From: Paenibacillus plantarum
GTDB taxonomy: Bacteria; Bacillota; Bacilli; Paenibacillales; NBRC-103111
Assembly: GCF_013141695.1 (NCBI RefSeq)
Contig: NZ_WHNY01000018.1
Location: 1-64,000, forward strand
Direction: 5' to 3'
DNA length: 64,000 nucleotides
Made by a program: the position numbers and the translations under genes. The notes beneath the pieces were generated by a model, which was not told the DNA's origin, searched no databases, and worked only from the letters and a program-made list of their open reading frames with translations. Positions 9,175-18,214 of this stretch are shown piece after piece; within the stretch, counting starts at the first letter, position 1; each line of letters opens with the position of its first letter.

Positions 9175-9811
9175 TTTGGATGGCACGATTGTCGACACGA
9201 ATGAGTTAATTGTACAATCGTTCTTGCATAGCTTGGAAGGCGAAACAGCAGAACCTATTAGTCGGGAGCTAATTATTCCCAATATGGGGCGCCCGCTAGT
9301 GGAGCAAATGGAGTTTTTTACAGGGAAGAAAGAAGTTGAAGCACTGATTACTAAGTATCGTACATTCAACCTTGCTAAACATGACGAGCTTGTGCAGGAG
9401 TTCCCGAACGTGCGTACGGTAATGGCTAAGCTTCACGAAAATGGTATCAAAATCGGTATCGTGACGAGCAAAATCAGGCTTACCACGTTGATGGGACTTA
9501 AACTCTGTGGGTTAGACGCTTACGTCAGCGCGATTGTGACAGTGGATGATGTAAAAGAACCAAAGCCGAGTCCTGAGGGTATCTTTGCAGCGCTGAAAGA
9601 GCTTGGCAGCTCGGCTGAAGAAGCGATGATGGTAGGCGATAGTCATTATGATATTGAGGCTGCTCAAAATGCTGGAGTTACTTCTGTTGGCGTATCTTGG
9701 TCCTGGAAGGGGCGCTCTTATTTAGAGCAGTACAACCCGGATCATATCGTCGATGATATGTTTGACCTGTTGCCGCTAGTTGGGATATCGTCGGAAGTGA
9801 AGGTTGATTGA
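9152..9811 (+). CDS. ppaX: Pyrophosphatase PpaX (HAD superfamily)
   Basis: A 219-residue HAD-family hydrolase. Motif I is FDLDGTIVDTNELI at the N-terminus, motif II is VTSK, and motif III/IV includes KPSPEG and MVGDSHYDIEAAQNAG. In Bacillus, PpaX hydrolyses the pyrophosphate made when HprK dephosphorylates P-Ser-HPr, which matches its place two genes after hprK. I prefer the ATG at 9152, with AAAGGAG 6 bp upstream, over the in-frame ATG at 9122 inside lgt. Confidence 0.92.
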   Translation: MIQTVLFDLDGTIVDTNELIVQSFLHSLEGETAEPISRELIIPNMGRPLVEQMEFFTGKKEVEALITKYRTFNLAKHDELVQEFPNVRTVMAKLHENGIKIGIVTSKIRLTTLMGLKLCGLDAYVSAIVTVDDVKEPKPSPEGIFAALKELGSSAEEAMMVGDSHYDIEAAQNAGVTSVGVSWSWKGRSYLEQYNPDHIVDDMFDLLPLVGISSEVKVD

Positions 9812-10296
9812 GGCAGACAGAGAAGTATCCCGTAGATGGCCCAAATGCGCTATGGCAAATTTACCAAACGGTGAGTAAGTGGAAGGCCATGCGAAATTTC
9901 GTTTGGATTCAAATCACCCGTTATTCACCATCGTTGCGGTTGAAAAACTGGATCTATCGTCGTGTTCTTGGCATGACGGTTGGTGAGCACTCGGCATTTG
10001 CCTTGATGGTGATGGTGGATGTGTTTTTCCCAGAGAGGATCTACATTGGGAGTAATACAATTATTGGCTATAACACGACAATCTTGGCGCATGAGTATTT
10101 AACGAAGGAATATCGCTTAGGTGATGTTCGTATTGGATCTCATGTGATGGTTGGGGCTAATACGACAATTCTGCCAGGTGTGACGATTGGTGATTATGCG
10201 ATTATTGGCGCTGGTTCTGTCGTTCATAAGGATGTAGCCCCGAATAGCTTCGTGGCAGGTAATCCGATGCAGGTAATTCGGTCGGGCAGTGCTTAG
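9808..10296 (+). CDS. Left-handed beta-helix acyltransferase (LbH/hexapeptide family)
   Basis: A 162-residue protein. The C-terminal two-thirds consist of hexapeptide-repeat sequence (IYIGSNTIIGYNTTI, VRIGSHVMVGANTTILPGVTIGDYAIIGAGSVV) ending in the typical VAGNPMQVIR. Members acetylate sugars or other small acceptors. Bacillus has a similar gene (yvoF) in the same neighbourhood. The start is a TTG overlapping the ppaX stop (TTGA), with a weak GAAGG upstream. The substrate cannot be told from sequence. Confidence 0.82.
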   Translation: MRQTEKYPVDGPNALWQIYQTVSKWKAMRNFVWIQITRYSPSLRLKNWIYRRVLGMTVGEHSAFALMVMVDVFFPERIYIGSNTIIGYNTTILAHEYLTKEYRLGDVRIGSHVMVGANTTILPGVTIGDYAIIGAGSVVHKDVAPNSFVAGNPMQVIRSGSA

Positions 10297-10312
10297 TATA
10301 AGAAATATACAT

Positions 10313-10352
10313 AAATGGACTTAACATCGTTGTGATGTTGGGTCCATTTTTT
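10313..10352 (+). terminator. Terminator of the hprK-lgt-ppaX operon
   Basis: Hairpin AAATGGAC...AACATC-GTT-GATGTT...GTCCATTTTTT with a T tract, just after the acyltransferase gene. Confidence 0.85.
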
Positions 10353-10482
10353 GTTGTGGAGAAGAAAACACAGCATTCAAATTATGCGATTATAGAATCT
10401 TTCGAAAACGACTAATAAAAGTGACAGATTGGGAATAGTAAAGACGCAGTAAAATTATAGGTTAAGGGAAGGTGTCGATGAA

Positions 10483-11613
10483 GTGCAGCATTGGAATCGT
10501 AGTAAAGACGCAAAAGTGAAAAAAGGAAACTTTGGATGGTCGATAGGAAAGCATGTAGGAGTAGTAATACTAGCCTTTATGCTGATATTATCTTTGCCAA
10601 CCACGAGCTTGGCTGTAGGCAAGGAAGCGAACGGACCCGATGTGTTCGTTATCCAAGGGATGCTGAAATCACTGGGGAGCTATTCTGGTGATATTAATGG
10701 TTACTACGATAATGCGACTGTGCAAGGTGTAAAGTATTTTCAGAAAAAACACGGGCTGCCGATAACTGGCGCCGTTGATAGCCGCACGCTCGAGTCAATT
10801 ACTTATAGCTATATGAAGCTTAAGGGTGTTGGACAGGGGCAAGGCGGCGGTAAAGGCGGAGGCAAAGGCCAAGGTGGCGGTGGAGGCACTGGCGGAGGCA
10901 AAGGCCAAGGCGGCGGTGAAGGCACTGGCGGAGGCAAAGGTCAAGGCGGCGGTGAAGGCACTGGCGGAGGCAAAGGTCAAGGCGGCGGTGAAGGTACTGG
11001 CGGAGGCAAGGGTCAAGGCAGCGGTGAAGGCACCGGCGGAGGCAAAGGTCAAGGCGGCGGTGAAGGCACCGGCGGAGGCAAAGGTCAAGGCGGCGGTGGA
11101 GGCACTGGCGGAGGCAAGGGCCAAGGCAGCGGTAACGGCACTGGCGGAGGCGGAGGCCAAGGCGGCGGTGGAGGCACCGGCGGAGGCAAGGGTCAAGGCA
11201 GCGGTAACGGCACTGGCGGAGGCACCGGGGGAGGCAAGGGTCAAGGTGGCGGTAACGGAGGAGGCCAAGGTCAAGGGCCGAGTGCGACACAAGCACCAGG
11301 ACCTAATGGTGGCATGAAGCAAGTACCAAATGGCGGTCAAACACCAGCACCGAACGGTGGAGCAAAACCAGCTCCATATGGCAACGGAAATGGAAATGGT
11401 AACGGGCAAAACGGACAAGCACCGAATGGCAACGGCAATGGTAACGGGCAAAACGGACAAGCGCCAAATGGCAACGGTAACGGACAATTGCAGTCCCCGA
11501 ATGGAAATGGCAATGGCAATGGCTTTAATGGAAATAAAGCGCCAAATGGTGGTCAACCACAGGCACCTAATGGTGGGGGTAAAACTCCGAACGGACCTGT
11601 AGAGGAAGACTAA
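10483..11613 (+). CDS. Secreted peptidoglycan-binding protein with glycine-rich repeat tail
   Basis: A 376-residue protein. Residues about 27-45 are a signal peptide or membrane segment. Residues about 50-105 are a PG_binding_1 domain (VIQGMLKSLGSYSGDINGYYDNATVQGVKYFQKKHGLP pattern). The rest is low complexity. Nine perfectly phased 12-residue units of the type GTGGGKGQGGGE cover 10885-11208. A second part is built on NGNGNGQNGQAPNG and PNGG motifs. The start is a GTG with GGAAGG upstream; an ATG 5 bp earlier is out of frame. It probably binds the wall through the N-terminal domain, with the tail as a flexible spacer. Long reading frames on the other strand across the tail are by-products of the repeats. 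Confidence 0.8.
   Translation: MQHWNRSKDAKVKKGNFGWSIGKHVGVVILAFMLILSLPTTSLAVGKEANGPDVFVIQGMLKSLGSYSGDINGYYDNATVQGVKYFQKKHGLPITGAVDSRTLESITYSYMKLKGVGQGQGGGKGGGKGQGGGGGTGGGKGQGGGEGTGGGKGQGGGEGTGGGKGQGGGEGTGGGKGQGSGEGTGGGKGQGGGEGTGGGKGQGGGGGTGGGKGQGSGNGTGGGGGQGGGGGTGGGKGQGSGNGTGGGTGGGKGQGGGNGGGQGQGPSATQAPGPNGGMKQVPNGGQTPAPNGGAKPAPYGNGNGNGNGQNGQAPNGNGNGNGQNGQAPNGNGNGQLQSPNGNGNGNGFNGNKAPNGGQPQAPNGGGKTPNGPVEED
10885..11208 (+). repeat. Nine tandem 36-bp repeats in a coding tail
   Basis: Nine consecutive 36-bp units encode GTGGGKGQ(G/S)G(E/G/N), in phase with the reading frame. Units differ mainly at synonymous third positions and at the G/S and E/G/N positions. Partial units continue to about 11270. 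This is the sort of array that changes length by slippage or recombination. Confidence 0.95.
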
Positions 11614-11633
11614 TCTAGATGTATCTTGAAGAG

Positions 11634-11662
11634 GGCATGCTGCCGCGGCAGCATGCCTTTTT
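11634..11662 (+). terminator. Terminator after the repeat protein
   Basis: Strong GC-rich hairpin GGCATGCTGCC-GC-GGCAGCATGCC followed by five T. Confidence 0.9.
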
Positions 11663-11674
11663 CTATTGCCCGGC

Positions 11675-12058
11675 GCCTCAATGCGCACCAAGAATTCGTA
11701 TGCATTGTGTAAATAGTGAAGACTCCAACCTAAGCAGTCGTATAACTGGATTTTATACATCTAAATGGGCAGGATTTCGTCGGTAAAAGCAAATAGATGG
11801 ATTTTCTGCTGTTAATTTCATCCAATTGAGCTCGATGAGCTACTTTCGACGAAAATAGATGTATAAAATCCATCTAGTCGTTGAAAAGCGTAGATTTGCC
11901 TCAAATTAACTGGAGGTTTTCCAGTTAGTTAGGGGGTCGTTATCGTCAGCATTACGCTTACGTCTTCAATGGCATTGCATCTGTGATTGTTGAGCGGCTG
12001 TGAGTCAGGTTTGACCGCCGACATGCGTCAGAGCCCCAATGCGCATCAAGAATCCGTA
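11675..12058. repeat. Intergenic palindromic element bounded by 26-bp direct repeats
   Basis: A gene-free stretch. A 17-bp perfect inverted repeat (TGGATTTTATACATCTA) sits at 11747-11763 and 11856-11872, with a further partial copy (TAGATGGATTTT) at about 11793. A hairpin AACTGGA...TCCAGTT lies near 11909. Two direct repeats of 26 bp, matching at 23 positions, lie at 11675-11700 and 12033-12058. No coding frame is supported. The look is that of a small non-autonomous element or an intergenic repeat family, but no transposase or target duplication can be shown. Confidence 0.5.
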
Positions 12059-12216
12059 CAGGTGGTGGAGGTAAGGGGACTACTACTTTACAATATAAAA
12101 AGCGGGAATATCCAAAATGTTATAGCAAAAAGCAGTGAATAAAGGCTTCTCCGTATACAGTTGACGGCGTGTGGGTTTATATGCCATTCTTAAAGTTCTG
12201 AACAAGGCGTAGACGA

Positions 12217-12245
12217 TTGACGGTCCTAAAGATACGTGTTAAAAT
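12217..12245 (+). promoter_or_regulatory. Sigma-A promoter of the his operon
   Basis: TTGACG at 12217-12222 and TAAAAT at 12240-12245, separated by exactly 17 bp. It predicts a start near 12252 and a leader of about 105 nt before hisZ. That leader is too short for a standard T-box, and although GGTAGCACG at about 12275 vaguely recalls a T-box core, I do not call one. Confidence 0.75.
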
Positions 12246-12356
12246 AGCCGTACATTCTTTATTTTGGTAGTATGGTAGCACGTTAACGCACTAAAGGAAC
12301 TGATAAACAATAAAATGAGAATAACTGATTATACTCCTACTTATAGAGGTGAGACG

Positions 12357-13535
12357 GTGTCGAAGCCAAAAGTATTTGAAAAACCGTTAGGCGCGAAAGA
12401 TTATTTGCCTGATGCGGTTACGAAACTCAGAAATATAGAATTCCGTGTATTGGCCTGTATGGAACGCTGGGGCTACAACCAGATTATTACACCTACACTT
12501 GAATATTACGATACAGTTGGTGTAGCAAGCTCGACAGAGGATAAGAAGCTGTTCAAGCTGCTTGACCGCAAAGGGAAAACACTCGTGCTGCGTTCGGAGT
12601 TAACAGCTCCAATCGCTCGAGTAGCTTCCTCGCTTTTAAAGGAACAGGAGTTTCCACTTCGTCTTTCTTATCATTCGAATGTTTTTCGTTCGATTGAAGA
12701 AGAAGCGGGTAGAGATTCAGAGTTCTATCAAACTGGCGTTGAGTTGATCGGTGATGCTACATCGGAAGCGGATGCCGAAGTTGTGGCGCTAGCGATTGCA
12801 TCTTTGCAAGCTGCTGGCGTTGAGAAGTTTAAGATTGCGCTTGGTCACGTTGGTTTTCTGAATGGATTATTCCAAGAAACATTGGACGGACGCACCGATG
12901 CGCAGCTTTCCTTGAAAGAGCATTTACTCGGCCGTGATTACGTCGGATACCGGGAAGCGATTAAGACGCTTTCTCTGGCGCCTGATGTTGAGCGTGAGCT
13001 GAACGGAGTCCTAAGGCTTCGTGGCGGCGATGAAATCTGCGAGCAAGCTCGTATGGTTTCCCAGCATCCAATCGCACAGGACGCGATCCGACACCTATGC
13101 GAAGTATGGGATGTGCTGAAAGCTTACGGTGTTAGCGAGCACGTGGTAATTGATTTAACGATGATTGGGGATTTCTCCTACTATACAGGCATGACGTTTG
13201 AAGGCTACGCTGCTGAACTAGGTTTCCCTGTCTGCAGTGGAGGCCGCTACGATAATTTATTGAGTCAGTTTGGGCGTCCAGCTCCAGCTACTGGGTTTGC
13301 GTTGAAAACGAATCGCATCCTTGAAGTAACGGGTAAAGAGCAAGGGGAACAACCGGTTCGCGTGCTTATCGCCTACGATGCGGAGCATCGTGAGGAAGCG
13401 TTGAAGCAAGCGAAGCAAATGCGGAGCGATGAAATTAATAATGTGAGCATCGTTATCACACAGCTGGTGACGAAGGAACAAAGCAAAGATTTGGACAGAG
13501 CGGGATACCAAGTAGTGAAGTTGATAACGGAATAA
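12357..13535 (+). CDS. hisZ: ATP phosphoribosyltransferase regulatory subunit HisZ
   Basis: A 392-residue class II histidyl-tRNA-synthetase-like protein (motif 2 region FRSIEEEAGRDSEFYQTGVELIG). HisZ is catalytically dead as a synthetase and pairs with short-form HisG to make the first enzyme of histidine synthesis, sensing histidine. I chose the GTG at 12357 because AGAGGTGAG lies just upstream and the product then begins MSKPKVFEKPLGAKDYLPD, as in the family. An in-frame ATG at 12315 lacks a binding site. First gene of hisZGDBH-FIE-hisJ. Confidence 0.93.
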   Translation: MSKPKVFEKPLGAKDYLPDAVTKLRNIEFRVLACMERWGYNQIITPTLEYYDTVGVASSTEDKKLFKLLDRKGKTLVLRSELTAPIARVASSLLKEQEFPLRLSYHSNVFRSIEEEAGRDSEFYQTGVELIGDATSEADAEVVALAIASLQAAGVEKFKIALGHVGFLNGLFQETLDGRTDAQLSLKEHLLGRDYVGYREAIKTLSLAPDVERELNGVLRLRGGDEICEQARMVSQHPIAQDAIRHLCEVWDVLKAYGVSEHVVIDLTMIGDFSYYTGMTFEGYAAELGFPVCSGGRYDNLLSQFGRPAPATGFALKTNRILEVTGKEQGEQPVRVLIAYDAEHREEALKQAKQMRSDEINNVSIVITQLVTKEQSKDLDRAGYQVVKLITE

Positions 13536-13577
13536 CCTCTCAGCAAAGATGAGGGAAGTTTGGAGGAGGTTGGAACG

Positions 13578-14213
13578 GTGGATGACATTCTTAAAGTAGC
13601 GATGCCGAAAGGCCGTATCTATAAACAAGCAGCGAAGCTGTTTACGAAAGCGGGATTGCCCATTCCGGAGGATCTAGAAGAAGGGCGCCGTTTGATCATT
13701 CCTGTACCAGGGGCGAAGATGGAATTTATTTTAGCTAAACCGGTCGATGTTCCTACTTATGTTGAGTATGGCGTTGCGGATATTGGTGTTGTGGGCAAGG
13801 ATGTTCTGATGGAAGAAAATCGGAATGTTTACGAATTGCTTGATCTAGGGATCGCACGGTGCCGCATGTCGGTGATTGGGCTGCCAGATTGGAAACAGGT
13901 AATCAACCCGCGTGTTGCGACCAAGTATCCGAATGTGGCTTCTCAGTATTTTCGGGAAAAAGGACAGCAAGTCGAAGTCATCAAGTTGAACGGATCTATC
14001 GAGCTGGCGCCCTTAATCGGACTAGCTGACCGCATCGTAGATATGGTAGAGACCGGCCAAACATTGAAGGAAAACGGTCTTGTCGAGCAAGAGGAAATCT
14101 TTCAAATCACGAGCCGCTTAATTGCGAATCGTGTGAGTTATCGGATGAAGAATGAATCCATCCAACGGTTATGTGATATGCTGCAGGACGTACTGCCGAT
14201 AGTGAAGCTATAG
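13578..14213 (+). CDS. hisG: ATP phosphoribosyltransferase catalytic subunit HisG (short form)
   Basis: A 211-residue short-form HisG ([20 protein letters not shown] at the N-terminus, [13 protein letters not shown], and a C-terminus without the regulatory ACT-like domain). It catalyses the first committed step, ATP plus PRPP to phosphoribosyl-ATP, and needs HisZ. The start is GTG at 13578, 8 bp after GGAGGAGG. An upstream in-frame TTG at 13560 overlaps that ribosome binding site. Confidence 0.94.
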   Translation: MDDILKVAMPKGRIYKQAAKLFTKAGLPIPEDLEEGRRLIIPVPGAKMEFILAKPVDVPTYVEYGVADIGVVGKDVLMEENRNVYELLDLGIARCRMSVIGLPDWKQVINPRVATKYPNVASQYFREKGQQVEVIKLNGSIELAPLIGLADRIVDMVETGQTLKENGLVEQEEIFQITSRLIANRVSYRMKNESIQRLCDMLQDVLPIVKL

Positions 14214-14239
14214 CATTATTTAGTAAAGATGAGAGGAAG

Positions 14240-15532
14240 ATGAAGATGCGGATTATGCCCGCCTCCGAATTTCAATTAAACCGCGAGGTCGAATACGGCT
14301 CACCCGAGCAAAATGAGTCCGTCCGCCGCATCATCGATGAGGTGCGGCAGGACGGAGATTCCGCGCTGCGCCGCCTAGCGCAGCAGTTCGACGGCGTACA
14401 AGTCGCTGAGCTTCGCGTCAGCGACGAAGAGATCCAAGCGGCGTACGCGCAAGTCGACGCCGCGTTCCTAGCGGCGCTGCGTCAAGCCGCCGCTAACATT
14501 CGTGCGTTTCATGAGAAGCAGAAACGCAATTCGTGGATGGACCTGCAGCCAGACGGCAGTCTGCTGGGCCAAATCATCCGACCGCTGAAGCGGGTCGGAT
14601 TGTACGTGCCCGGCGGGAAGGCGGCGTACCCGTCTTCCGTGCTCATGAACGCCATCCCTGCGATCGTCGCAGGGGTGCCGGAGATCGCGATGGTGACGCC
14701 ACCGTCCACCGCGGGAGAAGAAGGCATTAACCCGCATATCCTTGTGGCTGCAGCCGAAGCGGGTGTGAAAGAAATCTACCGCGTAGGCGGGGCGCAGGCG
14801 ATTGCCGCGCTGGCCTACGGGACAGAATCGATCGCGCCGGTCGACAAAATCGTCGGCCCAGGCAACATCTACGTCGCACTGGCGAAGCGCTTCGTGTTCG
14901 GCGTCGTCGATATCGACATGATCGCCGGACCAACGGACATTGTCGTGCTCGCCGACGAGCACGCCGATCCTGAATACGTTGCGGCCGATTTGCTAGCGCA
15001 GGCCGAGCATGATGAGATGTCACCGTCGATACTGGTGACACCTTCCCCCGAGCTAGCCGAAGAGGTTCGGCTAGAGCTATGGCGGCAGCTGGATGTGCTG
15101 CCGAAGAAAGCCATTGCTGCCGTCTCGACAGCGACGAAAGGGGCGATCCTGCTTGTCGACTCACTCGACGAAGGCGTGGACGTCATCAACCGCTTGGCGC
15201 CGGAGCACTGTGAGCTGCTGGTGCAGGATCCTTTCACTTGGCTGCCACGTATTGAAAATGCCGGTGCCATTTTCCTAGGCGCGTATAGCACAGAGCCTGT
15301 CGGCGATTATTTCGCCGGCCCGAACCACGTGCTGCCGACGAATGGCACAGCCAGATTCTCATCGCCACTGAATGTGGACGATTTCCTCAAAAAATCAAGC
15401 GTCATTCACTATAGCAAGGAAGCGTTACTCGCGAACGGCGACATGATCATGACTTTGGCCCGGAATGAAGGCTTGGAAGGTCATGCGCGCGCGGTAGAGA
15501 TCAGACTTAAAAAGGAAGGGAAGTTGACCTAG
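14240..15532 (+). CDS. hisD: Histidinol dehydrogenase
   Basis: A 430-residue protein of standard length. It contains [49 protein letters not shown] and the zinc-binding region [13 protein letters not shown], all typical of HisD, which makes the last two NAD-dependent oxidations to histidine. The body of the gene, about 14280-15330, is visibly GC-richer than the neighbouring his genes, with runs of GCG and CGC codons. The stop codon directly abuts the hisB start. Confidence 0.95.
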   Translation: MKMRIMPASEFQLNREVEYGSPEQNESVRRIIDEVRQDGDSALRRLAQQFDGVQVAELRVSDEEIQAAYAQVDAAFLAALRQAAANIRAFHEKQKRNSWMDLQPDGSLLGQIIRPLKRVGLYVPGGKAAYPSSVLMNAIPAIVAGVPEIAMVTPPSTAGEEGINPHILVAAAEAGVKEIYRVGGAQAIAALAYGTESIAPVDKIVGPGNIYVALAKRFVFGVVDIDMIAGPTDIVVLADEHADPEYVAADLLAQAEHDEMSPSILVTPSPELAEEVRLELWRQLDVLPKKAIAAVSTATKGAILLVDSLDEGVDVINRLAPEHCELLVQDPFTWLPRIENAGAIFLGAYSTEPVGDYFAGPNHVLPTNGTARFSSPLNVDDFLKKSSVIHYSKEALLANGDMIMTLARNEGLEGHARAVEIRLKKEGKLT

Positions 15533-16141
15533 ATGGCGGAACAGGATCAAGTAAGAGCTCGCTCAGCGAGTGTAGCCCGTAGGACGAATGAAACGGACAT
15601 TAAACTTTCTTTTGAAGTAGACGGTACAGGAATTTCGGAACTCCAAACAGATGTTCCATTTCTGAATCATATGCTTGATTTGTTCACGAAACACGGTATC
15701 TTCAATCTGAAAGTGGACGCCAAAGGTGATATCGAAATCGATGATCATCACACAGTTGAAGATATCGGGATTTGTCTAGGTCAAACACTGCGCGAAGCGC
15801 TTGGTGACAAACGTGGAATCAAACGCTATGCGAGCGTATTCGTGCCGATGGACGAAGCTTTGGCTCAAGTTGTGATTGATATCAGCAATCGGCCGCATTT
15901 TGAGTACCGTGCCGAATACCCTACGGCAAATGTGGGTAGCTTTGAAACACAACTGGTAAAAGAGTTCCTTTGGAAATTTGCGCTAGAAGCTCGTATCACT
16001 TTGCATGTTATTGTACATTACGGTGAAAACACGCATCACATGATCGAAGGTGTGTTTAAAGCGTTGGGACGTGCGCTGGATGAAGCAACATCGATTGATC
16101 CTCGTGTGCAGGGGGTTCCTTCGACGAAGGGAGTGCTGTAG
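15533..16141 (+). CDS. hisB: Imidazoleglycerol-phosphate dehydratase
   Basis: A 202-residue monofunctional HisB. The metal-binding motifs FLNHMLD, DDHHTVED and GENTHHMIE are present. It converts imidazole glycerol phosphate to imidazole acetol phosphate. It starts at the ATG immediately after the hisD stop, with GGAAGGGAAG inside the hisD 3' end. Two bp separate it from hisH. Confidence 0.95.
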   Translation: MAEQDQVRARSASVARRTNETDIKLSFEVDGTGISELQTDVPFLNHMLDLFTKHGIFNLKVDAKGDIEIDDHHTVEDIGICLGQTLREALGDKRGIKRYASVFVPMDEALAQVVIDISNRPHFEYRAEYPTANVGSFETQLVKEFLWKFALEARITLHVIVHYGENTHHMIEGVFKALGRALDEATSIDPRVQGVPSTKGVL

Positions 16142-16143
16142 GC

Positions 16144-16749
16144 ATGATCGCTATTATTGATTATGGAATGGGTAATTTACATAGTGTGAGCAAAGCTGTT
16201 GAGCGGCTCGGCTATGAAGCGGTTGTGACGGGAGATCCGGAACAAATTCTAGCAGCAGAAGGCGCGATCCTTCCTGGTGTAGGTGCGTTCGGGGATGCGA
16301 TGGAGCATCTGCGTGAATCGGGCTTGGACGAGGTTGTGAAGCAGTATGCAGCGTCTGGCAAGCCATTGATCGGCATCTGCTTAGGCATGCAGTTGTTGTT
16401 CACTAGCAGTGAAGAACATGGTCAGCATGAGGGACTAGGGCTTCTGCCAGGGTCAGTCGTGCGTTTCCGCGGGGACTACAAAGTGCCGCACATGGGATGG
16501 AATCGACTCAGCTATAAGCAGAGTGAGAGTCCTATTTTCAAAGGCATAGAGGAAGGGTATGTGTATTTCGTACACTCCTACCATGTAAAGCCGGAGCGGG
16601 AAAGCGATCTGTTGGCAGTGACCGACTACTATCAACCTGTAACGGCGATTGTAGGTCGTGATAATGTCTACGGCATGCAGTTCCACCCCGAGAAAAGCGG
16701 AGATAACGGTATGCAGCTGTTGGGCAATTTTTTAACCCTATGTAAATAA
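16144..16749 (+). CDS. hisH: Imidazole glycerol phosphate synthase glutaminase subunit HisH
   Basis: A 201-residue class I glutamine amidotransferase. The nucleophile motif is GICLGMQLLF, with the catalytic His/Glu region YGMQFHPEKSG. It feeds ammonia to HisF. The next gene is hisF after only 21 bp. In related operons hisA normally sits between these two, and it is missing here. Confidence 0.95.
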   Translation: MIAIIDYGMGNLHSVSKAVERLGYEAVVTGDPEQILAAEGAILPGVGAFGDAMEHLRESGLDEVVKQYAASGKPLIGICLGMQLLFTSSEEHGQHEGLGLLPGSVVRFRGDYKVPHMGWNRLSYKQSESPIFKGIEEGYVYFVHSYHVKPERESDLLAVTDYYQPVTAIVGRDNVYGMQFHPEKSGDNGMQLLGNFLTLCK

Positions 16750-16770
16750 GGTGGGTATAGTCTCAAGGAG

Positions 16771-17538
16771 GTGCTGAGCATGTTAGCCAAAAGAATTATC
16801 CCTTGCCTCGACGTCAAGGATGGCCGAGTGGTGAAAGGCGTAAATTTCGTGAATTTACGTGATGCCGGTGATCCCGTAGAGCTTGCGGCGATTTATGATA
16901 AAGAAGGTGCGGATGAGCTCGTGTTTCTCGACATTTCCGCTTCCGTTGAAGGGCGCGCGACGATGGTCGAGGTGGTCCGTCAAACGGCTGGCGAGATTAC
17001 GATCCCGTTCACGGTTGGCGGAGGCATTTCTAGTGTCGATGATATGAAACGTCTCTTACGTGCAGGTGCGGACAAGATCGGAATCAACACAGCAGCGGTG
17101 CTTAATCCGCAGCTCGTATCCGATGGTGCACGGAAGTTCGGTTCCCAGTGTATTGTGGTAGCCATTGATGCGAAGTTCAATCCCGAGTGGGGCGAGTGGG
17201 AAGTGTATACCCATGGTGGACGCAAACCGACAGGCATTAAGACACTGGAATGGGCGAAGCGGGTAGAAGAGCTAGGTGCAGGCGAAATTTTGCTGACGAG
17301 CATGGATGCAGACGGGACGAAGGACGGCTTCGATTTGAAACTGACACGTGCGGTATCCGAGCTGCTGACGATTCCTGTGATTGCTTCTGGCGGAGCGGGA
17401 AAAGCGGAGCATTTCTACGATGTATTCACCGAAGGTAAGGCTGATGCAGGGTTGGCGGCAACGATTTTTCACTATAAAGAATTAACGATAGACGGGGTCA
17501 AGGCTGACCTGAAAGGTAAAGGGGTTGAAATTCGATGA
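16771..17538 (+). CDS. hisF: Imidazole glycerol phosphate synthase cyclase subunit HisF
   Basis: A 255-residue TIM-barrel protein. It begins [22 protein letters not shown], with [30 protein letters not shown] and [13 protein letters not shown], which are diagnostic of HisF rather than HisA (HisA starts with an AIDIRGG-type motif). The annotated ATG at 16771 is [10 protein letters not shown] second ATG at 16780 (MLAKRI) better fits the family and lies after AAGGAGGTGCTGAGC. It overlaps hisI by 4 bp. Confidence 0.94.
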   Translation: MLSMLAKRIIPCLDVKDGRVVKGVNFVNLRDAGDPVELAAIYDKEGADELVFLDISASVEGRATMVEVVRQTAGEITIPFTVGGGISSVDDMKRLLRAGADKIGINTAAVLNPQLVSDGARKFGSQCIVVAIDAKFNPEWGEWEVYTHGGRKPTGIKTLEWAKRVEELGAGEILLTSMDADGTKDGFDLKLTRAVSELLTIPVIASGGAGKAEHFYDVFTEGKADAGLAATIFHYKELTIDGVKADLKGKGVEIR

Positions 17539-18188
17539 CATTTTCAGTAGATCAAATTAAATATGACGCGCAGGGGCTTGTACCTGCCATCGTGCAAGAT
17601 GCGGTAAGTAAAGAAGTTCTTATGCTGGCTTACATGAACAGTGAGTCCTTGCAGCGCACGATTCAAACGGGTGACACTTGGTTCTGGAGCCGTTCACGTG
17701 AAGAGCTTTGGAATAAAGGGGCAACTTCCGGTCATACGCAAAAGGTCAAAGCACTTCGCTACGACTGTGATGCGGATACGCTATTGGTTCTAGTTGAACA
17801 AGTAGGACCTGCTTGTCACAATGGTTCGTACACATGCTTCACTTCGAACATCGCAGTGGAAGGTTCTATTGAGGAAGCTGCACCTGCTACTGGCGGCGAC
17901 CGTTTCGCTATTTTAGCTGAACTAGAAGCAGTTATTGCTTCCCGTGACGCGGAGCGTCCGGAGGGCGCGTACACGACTTACCTTTTCGAAAAAGGGGTCG
18001 ATAAAATCCTCAAAAAAGTGGGCGAAGAAACGGCAGAAGTAATTATTGCAGCTAAAAATAAAGACAATGAAGAGCTTCGCTATGAAGCGAGCGATCTTAT
18101 TTTTCACTTAATGGTCCTTTTACGTAATAATAAATTGCCATTGGATGATATTATGAAAGAGCTGGCGAATCGTCACGTCAAAAAATAA
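17535..18188 (+). CDS. hisIE: Bifunctional phosphoribosyl-AMP cyclohydrolase/phosphoribosyl-ATP pyrophosphatase
   Basis: A 217-residue fusion. The N-terminal HisI domain has [19 protein letters not shown] and the metal cysteines of CDADTLL and [12 protein letters not shown]. The C-terminal HisE domain (about 120-217) has [19 protein letters not shown] and HLMVLL. It performs steps 2 and 3 of histidine synthesis. It is coupled to hisF by an ATGA overlap. Confidence 0.95.
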   Translation: MTFSVDQIKYDAQGLVPAIVQDAVSKEVLMLAYMNSESLQRTIQTGDTWFWSRSREELWNKGATSGHTQKVKALRYDCDADTLLVLVEQVGPACHNGSYTCFTSNIAVEGSIEEAAPATGGDRFAILAELEAVIASRDAERPEGAYTTYLFEKGVDKILKKVGEETAEVIIAAKNKDNEELRYEASDLIFHLMVLLRNNKLPLDDIMKELANRHVKK

Positions 18189-18214
18189 AGTAAATGACCT
18201 GGAGTGAATTCACG

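Noticed and set aside
10885..11208. CRISPR-like array because of regular 36-bp spacing
   Set aside because: The units are contiguous without spacers and encode an in-frame protein repeat.
10795..11760. Long minus-strand open frame (321 codons) across the glycine-rich repeat array
   Set aside because: The 36-bp repeat lacks stops in several frames. The predicted product is repetitive Ala/Ser/Thr sequence with no start context, while the plus-strand frame has a signal peptide and a known domain.
12250..12356. Possible T-box leader before hisZ (GGTAGCACG resembles the T-box core)
   Set aside because: The predicted leader is only about 105 nt, there is no specifier stem, and TGGT does not suit the unusual discriminator of tRNA-His.
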